Made by a program: the position numbers and the translations under genes | Notes under the pieces: model-generated | Databases searched by the model: none | Seen by the model: only the letters and a program-made list of their open reading frames with translations | Told to the model about the DNA's origin: nothing | Shown: in pieces, positions 33,574 to 41,126 of the stretch | Layout: every line of letters starts with the position of its first letter | Position numbering within the stretch: the stretch's first letter is position 1 | Source: Acidobacteriota bacterium | GTDB lineage: Bacteria; Acidobacteriota; Terriglobia; Acidiferrales; UBA7541 | Length of the DNA: 64,000 nucleotides | Assembly (NCBI GenBank): GCA_027307115.1 | Contig: DAHUXN010000064.1 | Span: forward strand, 1-64,000 | Reading direction: 5' to 3'

Positions 33574-35931
33574 ATGCGCTTTTCTTTTTACAAGAATTTC
33601 GCGGGGGATAAGAGACGCTCGAAAAGGTCGGCTCCAGCGAAGCCAGCGCTCAAGCACGGCGGTCGCTTCGTATGTGCGCTCTGTTATATCGCAATCAGCG
33701 CCGCAGTCGGCATCACATCAGGCTGCGGGCTGGCGAACTCTTCCTCAGTGAATCCGCCGCCGAATGTAACGGTCACTGTGCAACCCGCCACGGCTTCTGT
33801 CCCGCTCGGGCAGACGCAGCAATTCACGGCGACGGTCACGGGCGCCAGTTCGAGCGCGGTGAATTGGAGTGTCAACGGCATCACCGGAGGAAATTTGGTT
33901 AGCGGGACAATTTCTTCCTCGGGCCTGTACACGGCGCCACAAACTTTGCCTTCGCCGTCGACCGTCACCGTTACAGCCACCAGCCAAGTCGCGCTGTCGG
34001 CCAGCGGCTCGGCGAGTGTGCAACTCCAGAGCGGCATCGTCGTCAGCGTTGCGCCCAATTCCGCGAATGTCGCGCCCGGTGCGTCCGCGAATTTCAGCGC
34101 GATGGTGACTGGGGCGGGCATATCGAGCGTTGCAGTTAGTTGGAGCGTCAACAACGTCGCGGGCGGAAATTCAACCGTGGGCACAATCGCAGCAACGGGC
34201 TCGGATTCAGCGACGTACACGGCTCCGGCACTCGCACCAGCGCCGCCGAATGTGAACGTGACAGCGACAAGCGTCGCCGATCCGTCGAAGTCCGCCAACG
34301 CCAGCGTCACAATTTCCTGCGCCGCGCCGAATGCGATGACGCCGCCTTTGGCGAGCATTTCCGTCGGCGCATCGCAAACATTTTCTGCATCTTTGTGCAT
34401 CGCTGCGGGCACGGCAATCACCTGGGAAGTCAACAGCATCGCCGGCGGCAATTCCACCGTCGGCACCATCACATCGACGGGTGTCAATACGGCCAACTAC
34501 ACGACTCCCGCCAGCATCCCCGCCGGGAATCCGGTGACGATTTTGGCGGTCGCAGGCTCGCAATCTGTTTCCGCGGCGGTGACGATCATCAACGTTGCCC
34601 CGGCATCCGTGACGGTGTCGCCTGCGTCTGCGTCGGTCGCGGTGAATCAGCGCGCGAGCTTCAGCGCTGCTGTCAGCGGCGCGACGAATCCAGCCGTCAC
34701 GTGGACCGTCAACAACGTGCCCGACGGAAATTTGAGCCTCGGCCAAGTCTGCGCGACGGCTTCGAATCCTTGCGTCCCGCCGTCTGGAAACGAAACCGCT
34801 GTGGATTATCTCGCGCCGCAAACACAACCTCAGCCAGGTGCCGTCACGCTTACGGCTACGAGCCAGGCGGCTCCAGCGCAAAGTGGAAGCGCTCGCGTCA
34901 CCATTACGCCCGCCGCGCAACCGGGCGTAAGCATCGCGCCGTTTTACGCGTTCCTTGCGCCTTCGCAGCCATTTCACTTCATCGCGAACGTCACGGGTGC
35001 TTCGAATGCAAGCGTGGCTTGGAGTGTTGCCACAGCCGTGCCGGGACAAGTCTGCACCGGCGCGTCCTGCGGTTCCATCGACAATGCCGGTAACTACGTC
35101 GCGCCCGCCGTGGCGCCGTCACCCAACGCCATCACCGTCACTGCCACCAGCGTTGCGAATCCGTCGCTCGCGGGCACGGCCACCGTCGCGTTGGTTTCCG
35201 CGCCGGTGATTGAAGCAATTCTTCCGTCGAGCATCGTCGCCGGGCCGCAAAATAGCTTTCTGCTAGCCGTTCAGGGACTCAACTTCATCGCGAGCACCAG
35301 CAGCGGCACGTCGCAGCTCCTCATCAATAATTCTCCGCGCACCACGAATTGCCCCGCGTCCAACCGCTGCACGATCACCCTGCAACCCTCCGACGTTTCC
35401 GCTGCTGGTTCGCTTTCGGTCGAGATTCAAAATCCGGGGACGCCGCCGGCGCTTTCCAATCCCGTTCCGCTCGTTATTCTTCCCGCCGCGAGTTTTCCCG
35501 GCGCAATCGCGCTCAGCGGGACATCAACGTCCGCCTTTGGCAACGACATTCTGGTCGCCGAAGAAACAACCGCCGGCGCGACAACTTCTCCGGTAAGCGT
35601 GGAATTCATCGGGATGGTGACGCCGGACGGCTCGACATGCACGATTCAGGCTTCGCCGCTTGTGGTCACGCGCCCTTCTTCTGGCAGCGCGACTGTGAAC
35701 ATCTGCGTGCAGGGAACTTTTCTCGATCCAACTTTCACTTACGCGTTCAGTTCGCCGCAAGCTGGCGGCGACATCGGCATCACCACCGCGTCGATGGTCA
35801 GCCTGTTCCCGAATCTCGTCGAGCTGACGCTCACGCTGTCGAACCAGACCGCGCCCGGCGTCCGCTCGCTTTTCATTACCACGCCCAATGGCGACGTCGC
35901 CGTCGCCACCGGCATGCTTGAGGTGAAATGA
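33574..35931 (+). CDS. Ig-like-repeat surface lipoprotein
   Basis: 785-residue secreted protein. A basic N-terminus and hydrophobic stretch (VCALCYIAISAAVGITSGC) end in a lipobox-like ITSGC, suggesting lipid anchoring. Five tandem Ig-like units of about 90 residues follow. Each begins with a V-x-V-x-P strand and contains a WSVN/WTVN-x-x-x-GGN core (NWSVNGITGGN, SWSVNNVAGGN, TWEVNSIAGGN, TWTVNNVPDGN, AWSVATAVPGQ). A C-terminal segment with IPT/TIG-like strands (AVQGLNFIASTS) completes it. Such proteins usually mediate adhesion or binding of carbohydrate. It starts at ATG 33574 with AAAGG close upstream, and is the first gene of a three-gene cassette joined by ATGA overlaps. The upstream frame from 33514 lacks a signal and was not used. 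Confidence 0.8.
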   Translation: MRFSFYKNFAGDKRRSKRSAPAKPALKHGGRFVCALCYIAISAAVGITSGCGLANSSSVNPPPNVTVTVQPATASVPLGQTQQFTATVTGASSSAVNWSVNGITGGNLVSGTISSSGLYTAPQTLPSPSTVTVTATSQVALSASGSASVQLQSGIVVSVAPNSANVAPGASANFSAMVTGAGISSVAVSWSVNNVAGGNSTVGTIAATGSDSATYTAPALAPAPPNVNVTATSVADPSKSANASVTISCAAPNAMTPPLASISVGASQTFSASLCIAAGTAITWEVNSIAGGNSTVGTITSTGVNTANYTTPASIPAGNPVTILAVAGSQSVSAAVTIINVAPASVTVSPASASVAVNQRASFSAAVSGATNPAVTWTVNNVPDGNLSLGQVCATASNPCVPPSGNETAVDYLAPQTQPQPGAVTLTATSQAAPAQSGSARVTITPAAQPGVSIAPFYAFLAPSQPFHFIANVTGASNASVAWSVATAVPGQVCTGASCGSIDNAGNYVAPAVAPSPNAITVTATSVANPSLAGTATVALVSAPVIEAILPSSIVAGPQNSFLLAVQGLNFIASTSSGTSQLLINNSPRTTNCPASNRCTITLQPSDVSAAGSLSVEIQNPGTPPALSNPVPLVILPAASFPGAIALSGTSTSAFGNDILVAEETTAGATTSPVSVEFIGMVTPDGSTCTIQASPLVVTRPSSGSATVNICVQGTFLDPTFTYAFSSPQAGGDIGITTASMVSLFPNLVELTLTLSNQTAPGVRSLFITTPNGDVAVATGMLEVK

Positions 35932-36518
35932 CCATGAAGCCCGCATATATCGAACTCGTTTCTGTTTTCTTCGTGATTGCATTTGCCGCTTTGCTTTCCC
36001 CGCTTGCCCGGTCCACCACGCTCGAGCCGCTCTCGCTCGCGCAGCTTACGTCGTCCGCCGCTAACGTGGTGCACGCTGAATGCACGGGCAACCAGGCGAT
36101 GTGGCGCGACGGCGAAATCTGGACGGTCACGTCGTTTCGCGTGCTGGAGAACTGGAAAGGAAATTCGCCCGGGGGAATTCAAGTTTGGATGATTGGCGGG
36201 CGCGCCGGCCCGGTTACAAGTTACGTCCCCGGAGCTCCGCGCTTCCGCATCGGCGAAGAAGCAGTTTTGTTTCTCGAACCGGTGGCGTCCGGTTCGTTCA
36301 CGGACGTTCTTTCCATCACCGCGTGGGGCGAAGGCACGTTCCGCATTCGCCGCGACCCGCGCACGCATGAAATGCGCGTGACGCAGGACACTGCCATGAC
36401 GCCGAACTTCGATCCTTCGTCGCGAACGTTTCGCGAAACGGGCATTCGCAATTGGCCGCTCGCGAAATTGAAGGCGCGCGTGGTGGCTGCGGAAAATTCG
36501 CGGCGGAGAATGACATGA
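35928..36518 (+). CDS. Exported hypothetical protein of the Ig/metalloprotease cassette
   Basis: 196-residue protein starting at ATG 35928 over the previous stop (ATGA), with GAGG seven bases upstream. A signal sequence (IELVSVFFVIAFAALLSPLARS) is followed by a beta-rich part (SSAANVVHAECTGNQAMWRDGEIWTVTSFRVLENWKG), resembling small secreted domains found beside proteases, though I do not recognise the family. The repeated pattern VxGxIxTVTSFRVL and GEEAVLFLEPV suggests binding rather than catalysis. No cysteine pairs or metal motif. It is placed between the Ig-repeat protein and the metalloprotease, so it may be an inhibitor, chaperone or adaptor for that protease (inference only). Confidence 0.65.
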   Translation: MTMKPAYIELVSVFFVIAFAALLSPLARSTTLEPLSLAQLTSSAANVVHAECTGNQAMWRDGEIWTVTSFRVLENWKGNSPGGIQVWMIGGRAGPVTSYVPGAPRFRIGEEAVLFLEPVASGSFTDVLSITAWGEGTFRIRRDPRTHEMRVTQDTAMTPNFDPSSRTFRETGIRNWPLAKLKARVVAAENSRRRMT

Positions 36519-37747
36519 AGCACAAATCTGGCGGATTTGCGCTGACTGCAGTTGGCTTGCTTTTATTTCAGCTCGGCGGCACGTCGCCGGCGAACGCCTA
36601 TGTCCGCGACTTCACCGTGCCCGCCGCGGGCGGCTGCCCGCAACCGCAACATCAAAACATCGCCATCGGCGCGGTCCCGCTTGCGCGACAGTGGAGCACA
36701 TCGTTGCCGAATCTTAACCCAGCTGCGATTGTCACCACCTCAGCACAAGGAACGGCGGCGCAGCTCAATGAAATCGAGGCCACGATTCAGCAGGCCTATG
36801 GCATTTGGGCGGACGTGTCTGGCACGCTCGTAAACGCAAACTCGTTTCCCAACGCGCTTGGCCCGTTGGGCCGCACAGCCACGCAGAACGCCTGCTCGCC
36901 CGATTCGGTAAATGGCGTGCAGACGGGCGTCGATGGCGTCAACACAATTTGCTTCAACCAAACTTCCGCCGCGTTCACCACGGGCGTGCTCTCTTTCACG
37001 CGCGTCATCGTCGCGGACGCGCCTTTGCAAGTTTTCGGTTCCGCGCCGCCTTCGATTTTCGCCGGCCAAATCATCGACGCCGACATTTACTTCCGCAACG
37101 ACGGCCAGGCCACGTTCGCCACTCCGGGCGCGCTCGCCACAGCTCCGGGCGCGTATGATCTTGAATCGCTGCTAACGCATGAACTCGGCCACGTCTTCGG
37201 CCTCGATCATTCCGCCGTGTGGCGCGCCATCATGTTTCCCTTCGCTCCGTCACCTGGCACTTTTTTTGGCGACCGCCCCACCGCGTCCGCGCCCGACGCG
37301 CCGCTCGCTGACGATGATCGCGCTGGCCTGCACTCGCTCTATCCCGATCCCGCGGACACTGTCGACGTCGGCTTCATCTCCGGGCGCATCCTCCCCGCGA
37401 ATCCCTTCGCGCTCGCCGATTTTCCCGCCACGTCACCCGGCGAATACGTCACCGGAATTTTCGGCGCGCAAGTGGTCGCCGTCGACGCCGCGACCGGCTC
37501 CGTCGTCTCCGCCACGCTCGGCGGCTGGACGTGCGACGCTGCAAATCCGCCGCAGTTCGACGGTTCGTACACGCTCGGCCCGCTGCCCATAGGCCACAGC
37601 TACATTGTTTACGCCGAACCCTTCGTCGGCCTCGTCCAGCCCGCCGACATGGCCGGCGCCGCTGCGGGCGCATGCGGCACAGGCGCGTCGCCGCCGTGCA
37701 CCGTCCCCGCGATCAACACAAATTTCGCCCCGCGCCTCCGCCCGTAG
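36515..37747 (+). CDS. Secreted matrixin-like zinc metalloprotease
   Basis: 410-residue exported protein, with a signal peptide ending near residue 28 (ALTAVGLLLFQLGGTSPANA). The zinc site THELGHVFGLDHS (residues 221-233) has all three histidines and the Glu, and an IMFPF Met-turn follows at residue 240, so the catalytic domain is metzincin (matrixin-like). Before it lies a beta-rich N-domain; after it, a C-terminal part with FISGRILPANPFALADFPAT and SYIVYAEPFVG that may be a substrate-binding domain. No prodomain cysteine switch is obvious. It starts at ATG 36515 overlapping the previous stop (ATGA) and ends the cassette. Likely digests extracellular proteins; its inhibitor, if any, is unknown. 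Confidence 0.85.
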   Translation: MKHKSGGFALTAVGLLLFQLGGTSPANAYVRDFTVPAAGGCPQPQHQNIAIGAVPLARQWSTSLPNLNPAAIVTTSAQGTAAQLNEIEATIQQAYGIWADVSGTLVNANSFPNALGPLGRTATQNACSPDSVNGVQTGVDGVNTICFNQTSAAFTTGVLSFTRVIVADAPLQVFGSAPPSIFAGQIIDADIYFRNDGQATFATPGALATAPGAYDLESLLTHELGHVFGLDHSAVWRAIMFPFAPSPGTFFGDRPTASAPDAPLADDDRAGLHSLYPDPADTVDVGFISGRILPANPFALADFPATSPGEYVTGIFGAQVVAVDAATGSVVSATLGGWTCDAANPPQFDGSYTLGPLPIGHSYIVYAEPFVGLVQPADMAGAAAGACGTGASPPCTVPAINTNFAPRLRP

Positions 37748-37778
37748 TTCGCGGAGATATATTTGTCCAATCAGTACT

Positions 37779-37819
37779 GCCAGGGGAGTTGAACCTGTGA
37801 TACTGCCTTGAAAGGGCGG
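37779..37819 (-). repeat. tRNA-Glu 3' remnant (anticodon loop to T-arm)
   Basis: A degenerate copy of the 3' half of tRNA-Glu: 14 bases CGCCCTTTCAAGGC (37805-37818 on the minus strand) are identical to the intact tRNA at 40344-40357, followed by a T-arm-like GGTTCAACTCC. It has no D-arm or acceptor stem, so it is not a functional tRNA. It lies in the same orientation and about 2.5 kb from the intact gene, as an att-site duplicate would. Confidence 0.6.
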
Positions 37820-37901
37820 AAAGATACCACGTTTTTATTGGCCTTTAGGTGTAGGTTTCCTCTGCTTGTATTGATATTGGATTGGTCGACGGCGGGGCGC
37901 G

Positions 37902-37997
37902 CTATTCCGTTTTAATTCCGGCTTTCTGCAAAGCAGTCAGCAGTTCCGCCGTTTTCTGCTTGTCGTCGCCTTTATCGTCGAACACTATCAAAACCAT
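37902..37997 (-). CDS. Predicted 31-residue micro-protein
   Basis: Very short open frame starting at ATG 37997 with GGAGG six bases upstream, which is unusually strong for this region, and ending at a TAG. The product MVLIVFDDKGDDKQKTAELL... is a short beta strand plus a charged helix. The frame is open upstream (WRRAM...), so it might also be the tail of something larger, but the strong Shine-Dalgarno favours the ATG. It lies 84 bases after the zinc-ribbon gene, same strand. No homologue is known to me. It may be an antitoxin-like, regulatory or accidental frame; without expression data it stays tentative. Confidence 0.4.
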   Translation of the reverse strand: MVLIVFDDKGDDKQKTAELLTALQKAGIKTE

Positions 37998-38081
37998 CGC
38001 CCGCCTCCATTGGTCCACTGGCCGCGCGAAGATCCGAAAGACCAAGCGGTCGGTAAGCCCTCAGCCACCGCCCTCCGTTCG

Positions 38082-38240
38082 TCAAGGTTGAGGGATTTCA
38101 CCGTTCTTCTTTTTCCCACGACACGCCCGTTCGGGCGGCATGCGGTCGCCACGCACGGTTACTTCGTAACCGCAGTTTGAACACTTATAGATGGTCACCA
38201 GACGTTCTTTCTCTTCTTTTTCAACCCATTGGCAGTTCAT
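38082..38240 (-). CDS. Small zinc-ribbon-like protein (52 residues)
   Basis: A 52-residue frame at ATG 38240 with AGGAGA about 9 bases upstream (AAGGAGAAAGACGCC-ATG), a clear ribosome binding site. The protein has cysteines at residues 3, 20, 23 and 40 (YKCSNCGYEVTV... PPERACRG), resembling small zinc-ribbon proteins encoded by phages and integrative elements. It starts 30 bases after the M20 peptidase stop and might be co-transcribed with it. The presence of a tRNA-Glu remnant on its far side supports an element origin. The function is unknown. Confidence 0.65.
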   Translation of the reverse strand: MNCQWVEKEEKERLVTIYKCSNCGYEVTVRGDRMPPERACRGKKKNGEIPQP

Positions 38241-38270
38241 GGCGTCTTTCTCCTTGATTTTCTCCGCGCG

Positions 38271-39473
38271 TTATTTTGCTTTCCCGCAAAATTCCAGAAT
38301 CATCTCGCGGAGGGCGGCGGCGCACTGGGCGACGGAGTCTAGCTCGACGTACTCCTCCGCGCCGTGGAGGCCGCGGCCTGACGGCCCGAAGACCACTCCA
38401 GGAATTCCGGCGGAGGCGAGCAGGGCCGTATCCGTCCACGCTGCCATGCCGCTCAACTCACACGCTCCGCAAACTTGCTCGATGATTTTGCGCGCGCGTT
38501 GGACGAGCGGAGAGTCTTCGGGAATCTCGTACGCCGGGCGCGCGCCCAATCCTCCGCGCAGCGTCGCGCGAAATTCCGCGCCCTGCTTTTCGAGTCCCGC
38601 CAGCATTTCGCGCAATTCCGCTTCCGCGCTTTGCTCCGTTTCTCCCGGCAGCATTCGCCGTTCGAGTTGCAAACGGCACTCCGCCGGATAGCTCGAAAGC
38701 TCCTGCCCGCCCTCGATCAGCGACGCGTGCAACGACGCATCACCCAGCCGCGCATGCGGCGCACGCGAAGCGAGCCGCATTTCCAATTCGTCTAGCGCCA
38801 CCAGCACGCGCCCCATCATGCGTATTGCGTCGCGTCCCTCGCCGGGCAAGCTGCCATGCGCCGCGCGTCCGTGCGTCACAATTTCAAACCACGCGTAGCC
38901 CTTGTGCGCGATGACGAGCTTCAAATCCGTCGGCTCCAGCACAATCGCGGCGTCCGCCGTGTGCCCGCGGCGCAGCAGCGCTTCGGTGCCGATGGAGTTG
39001 CATTCCTCGTCGACGACGCCCGCAATCATCACGGGCCGCGCCAGCCGCGCGCCCTCGCGCACAATTTCAACGGCTGCCGCGCACATCGCCGCCACGCCGC
39101 TCTTGATGTCAAGCGCCCCGCGTCCGTACATTTTCCCGTCGCGCACGCGCGGAGTGAATGGCTCGCGCATGTCGCCCGCGCCCACCGTGTCGATGTGCGC
39201 GACGATCATAAGCGCCGGCTTCACATTCGCCGGGCCAATCGTCGCTACCACGTTGGGCCTGCCCGCCGCGGCCTCCTCCAGTTCCGCCGCGATTCCACTT
39301 GCGCGCAAAAAATCACGCACATGCTCGGCCGCGCGCTGCTCCCCCGATGCCCCCGGCCTGCCCGCCTGTCCTGACGAAGGAAGGGCCGTGGCGGGCACCA
39401 GCGTGGGATTCACCGAGTCAATCGCGACCAATTCTTCGAGCAGCTTCCATGTCTGTTGCTTGTCGATTGCCAT
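38271..39473 (-). CDS. M20-family metallopeptidase (ArgE/DapE/ACY1-like)
   Basis: Zinc amidohydrolase/peptidase of 400 residues. The M20 motifs are HIDTVGAGD (first metal histidine and catalytic Asp), KMYGRGALDIKSGVAAM, VVDEECNSIGTEAL (catalytic EE) and LEPTDL. The family includes acetylornithine deacetylase, succinyl-DAP desuccinylase and aminoacylases; no specificity residues decide between them here. A Gly/Ala-rich low-complexity insert (SSGQAGRPGASGEQ) in the N-terminal part is unusual. It lies upstream of the zinc-ribbon gene on the minus strand and 18 bases after the ICMT-like gene, so all may be one transcript within the tRNA-bounded stretch. Confidence 0.93.
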   Translation of the reverse strand: MAIDKQQTWKLLEELVAIDSVNPTLVPATALPSSGQAGRPGASGEQRAAEHVRDFLRASGIAAELEEAAAGRPNVVATIGPANVKPALMIVAHIDTVGAGDMREPFTPRVRDGKMYGRGALDIKSGVAAMCAAAVEIVREGARLARPVMIAGVVDEECNSIGTEALLRRGHTADAAIVLEPTDLKLVIAHKGYAWFEIVTHGRAAHGSLPGEGRDAIRMMGRVLVALDELEMRLASRAPHARLGDASLHASLIEGGQELSSYPAECRLQLERRMLPGETEQSAEAELREMLAGLEKQGAEFRATLRGGLGARPAYEIPEDSPLVQRARKIIEQVCGACELSGMAAWTDTALLASAGIPGVVFGPSGRGLHGAEEYVELDSVAQCAAALREMILEFCGKAK

Positions 39474-39491
39474 TGGCGTGCGATGTGAGGA

Positions 39492-39911
39492 CTAAAACCA
39501 GGTGTACTTACGATATTCGCGATACGCGTCGCCGAATTTCGCTTCGAGCACGCGCCGTTCCGCACGAATGCGCATCACCTGCATGGGAACCAAGATGAGG
39601 AAAATCAAAAGCCATAGCGGCCGTCCTATGAAAACAATCACCGCCGCGATGAAGATCCCGCCAAACACATACACCGGATTTTGAATCTTCGAATACAGCC
39701 CGTGCGTCACGAGTACTTTGGCTTGCGCGCTGATCGAAAACGATTTCCCGAGTTGCAAGCGCGCCAGCGCCCACAAACAAAACGCCGGAACCGCCACGGC
39801 CATGCCTACGATTTGGCTAACAGTCCAGGCGCCGACGAGAGCTTGACGGAGTGCGAAACCCCACGCCGCGCCCACCACCACAATCCAAATCCACGTCTGC
39901 CAAGTTTTCAT
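39492..39911 (-). CDS. Isoprenylcysteine carboxyl methyltransferase-like membrane protein
   Basis: 139-residue polytopic protein with at least three predicted membrane segments and the C-terminal signature LVTHGLYSKIQNPVYVFG ... RAERRVLEAKFGDAYREYRKYTW, diagnostic of the ICMT/PEMT superfamily. Bacterial members methylate diverse small molecules (for example sulfur or lipid groups) and their substrates are generally unknown. The small length fits a single-domain form. It starts at ATG 39911 and overlaps no gene; a 122-base gap separates it from the next minus-strand frame upstream. It is the second gene of the block between the tRNA-Glu remnant and the intact tRNA. Confidence 0.88.
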   Translation of the reverse strand: MKTWQTWIWIVVVGAAWGFALRQALVGAWTVSQIVGMAVAVPAFCLWALARLQLGKSFSISAQAKVLVTHGLYSKIQNPVYVFGGIFIAAVIVFIGRPLWLLIFLILVPMQVMRIRAERRVLEAKFGDAYREYRKYTWF

Positions 39912-40032
39912 GCCCGCAGTCTACACATCTCGAGCGCACTTCTCCACTGCCACACGTGGTCGCGCCTTAAACTTGAACAAACGAAGTGGGATTAAGATTA
40001 CACAGTCAACAAAAGTGCAACCATGTGGTGGA

Positions 40033-40296
40033 TTAGTCTGTTTTTCGAACAACGAAATTATCCAGACCGTACGGCGGCTGGTTGCTCTCCCCGTTTTCGT
40101 CGCGTTCAACAGCGCACTTAGGCCTCGGTTCCCTTGCGCTCAATTCGCTTGCCAACTGCTCGGCTTGCTGTCGGGAAAACTTTGAAGCTTCACGGGTGGT
40201 TTCAACCCACGTCAAGTTGGTCCATGTAACTGTCTGAACGAATCGACTGCTGCTCTCAACATGAGCAAGGCCAGTTAGTTTTGCAAACACGGACAA
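40033..40296 (-). CDS. Hypothetical protein next to tRNA-Glu (87 residues)
   Basis: Frame from TTG 40296 (GTG 40290 also possible) immediately downstream of the tRNA-Glu 3' end. The product (WVETTREASKFSRQQAEQLASELS) is a charged helical protein with no known motif. Its base composition is lower in GC than its neighbours, unlike a housekeeping gene. I do not recognise it; a small protein from a mobile element or a non-coding frame are both possible. It is kept because the frame is long for its AT content and ends cleanly before the ICMT-like gene. Confidence 0.4.
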   Translation of the reverse strand: MSVFAKLTGLAHVESSSRFVQTVTWTNLTWVETTREASKFSRQQAEQLASELSAREPRPKCAVERDENGESNQPPYGLDNFVVRKTD

Positions 40297-40309
40297 TCTC
40301 CAGAAAAGT

Positions 40310-40384
40310 TGGTAGCGCCAACGGGAGTCGAACCCGTATTACCGCCTTGAAAGGGCGATGTGCTAACCATTGCACCATGGCGCC
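40310..40384 (-). tRNA. tRNA-Glu (anticodon TTC)
   Basis: Reading the minus strand, acceptor stem GGCGCCA/TGGCGCT (7 pairs, one G-U), D-arm GTGC...GCAC with AATGGTTA loop, anticodon stem TCGCC/GGCGG with loop CTTTCAA (anticodon TTC), T-arm ACGGG/CCCGT with TTCGACT, discriminator A and encoded CCA all fold. It decodes GAA/GAG. Nearby downstream (in its own direction) is a 3' remnant of the same tRNA. Confidence 0.97.
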
Positions 40385-40459
40385 ACGGACCAATGCGTAG
40401 AAACGTCCATCGATTATCGAAGATGCCGGTGGAATTGACAAGGACGACTTCGTGACGCG

Positions 40460-40550
40460 CGAAACTCGAAGATCGAAATTCGCGTGTTTCTTGGAAGCGT
40501 CAATTAATTGTTCCGGAGCAATTCGCTCCGAATTTCGCTTTCGAGTTTCG
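40460..40550. repeat. Long imperfect inverted repeat between the yfiT-like gene and tRNA-Glu
   Basis: CGAAACTCGAAG...CGAAATTCG at 40460-40482 is matched as its reverse complement at 40529-40550, with 20 of 22 or 23 bases pairing and one indel. The loop contains another hairpin (GGAGC-AATTC-GCTCC). It may be a REP-like element or a terminator of the isc transcript. Confidence 0.6.
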
Positions 40551-40564
40551 AAATTCGATTTCCT

Positions 40565-41098
40565 CTACTTCCATCCTTTGCGCTCGCGCAACCCGGTGAT
40601 GTGCGCGACGTGATGCCTTCCGTGCCAGGCGTACAATCCCAGCGTGTCGTCGAGCGTCATTGCGCCGCGCTCGGGATGCTTCATCTTGCGCGAAAACTCT
40701 GCCGCGCTCATCCCGCGCATCAGATGGAGCCAGCGCTCGTGCAGCGCGTCGAACATCGCGAGCGAAGTCTCCACGGGAGTCGTCTTCGAGTCGCTCAACT
40801 CCGCCCAGCGCGTTTCGTTGTAGGGCTTGATGGTCGGCTCGTCCTCCGTCAGCGCCAGTTTGAATCGCACGTACGCGTTCATGTGGCTGTCGGCGAGATG
40901 ATGCACCACCTGTTGGACGCTCCAGCCACCGTCGCGATACGGAGTCGCGAGCTGCTCGCGCGTCAATCCCTTCACCGCCGCGCGAAGCTTCTTCGGCGCT
41001 TCTTCCACTTGCGCGATCAGTTTTCGCCGATCGTCTTCCGATGGCGTGGCGTTCGGCTGAAATTTCCCTACCGGATATCGCAACTCTGCGTCGCTCAT
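40565..41098 (-). CDS. yfiT: YfiT-like DinB superfamily metal hydrolase
   Basis: Four-helix DinB/YfiT-fold protein of 177 residues, with VQQVVHHLADSHMNAYVRFK and the C-terminal AWHGRHHVAHITGL. Its three-histidine metal site (HHLADS ... HGRHHVAHI) is as in Bacillus YfiT, proposed to act as a thiol-dependent hydrolase/transferase. ATG 41098 with AGAGG 6 bases upstream is much better than a longer frame with a basic N-terminus. It follows iscX on the minus strand with 28 bases between, so it ends the isc operon. A connection to iron-sulfur or thiol metabolism is inferred from this position only. Confidence 0.88.
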   Translation of the reverse strand: MSDAELRYPVGKFQPNATPSEDDRRKLIAQVEEAPKKLRAAVKGLTREQLATPYRDGGWSVQQVVHHLADSHMNAYVRFKLALTEDEPTIKPYNETRWAELSDSKTTPVETSLAMFDALHERWLHLMRGMSAAEFSRKMKHPERGAMTLDDTLGLYAWHGRHHVAHITGLRERKGWK

Positions 41099-41126
41099 TC
41101 GTTTCCTCTTTCCGCAGCCACGAAAT

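Noticed and set aside
37779-37819. A second functional tRNA-Glu gene
   Set aside because: There is no acceptor stem or D-arm and the T-arm pairs poorly, so it is recorded as a remnant.
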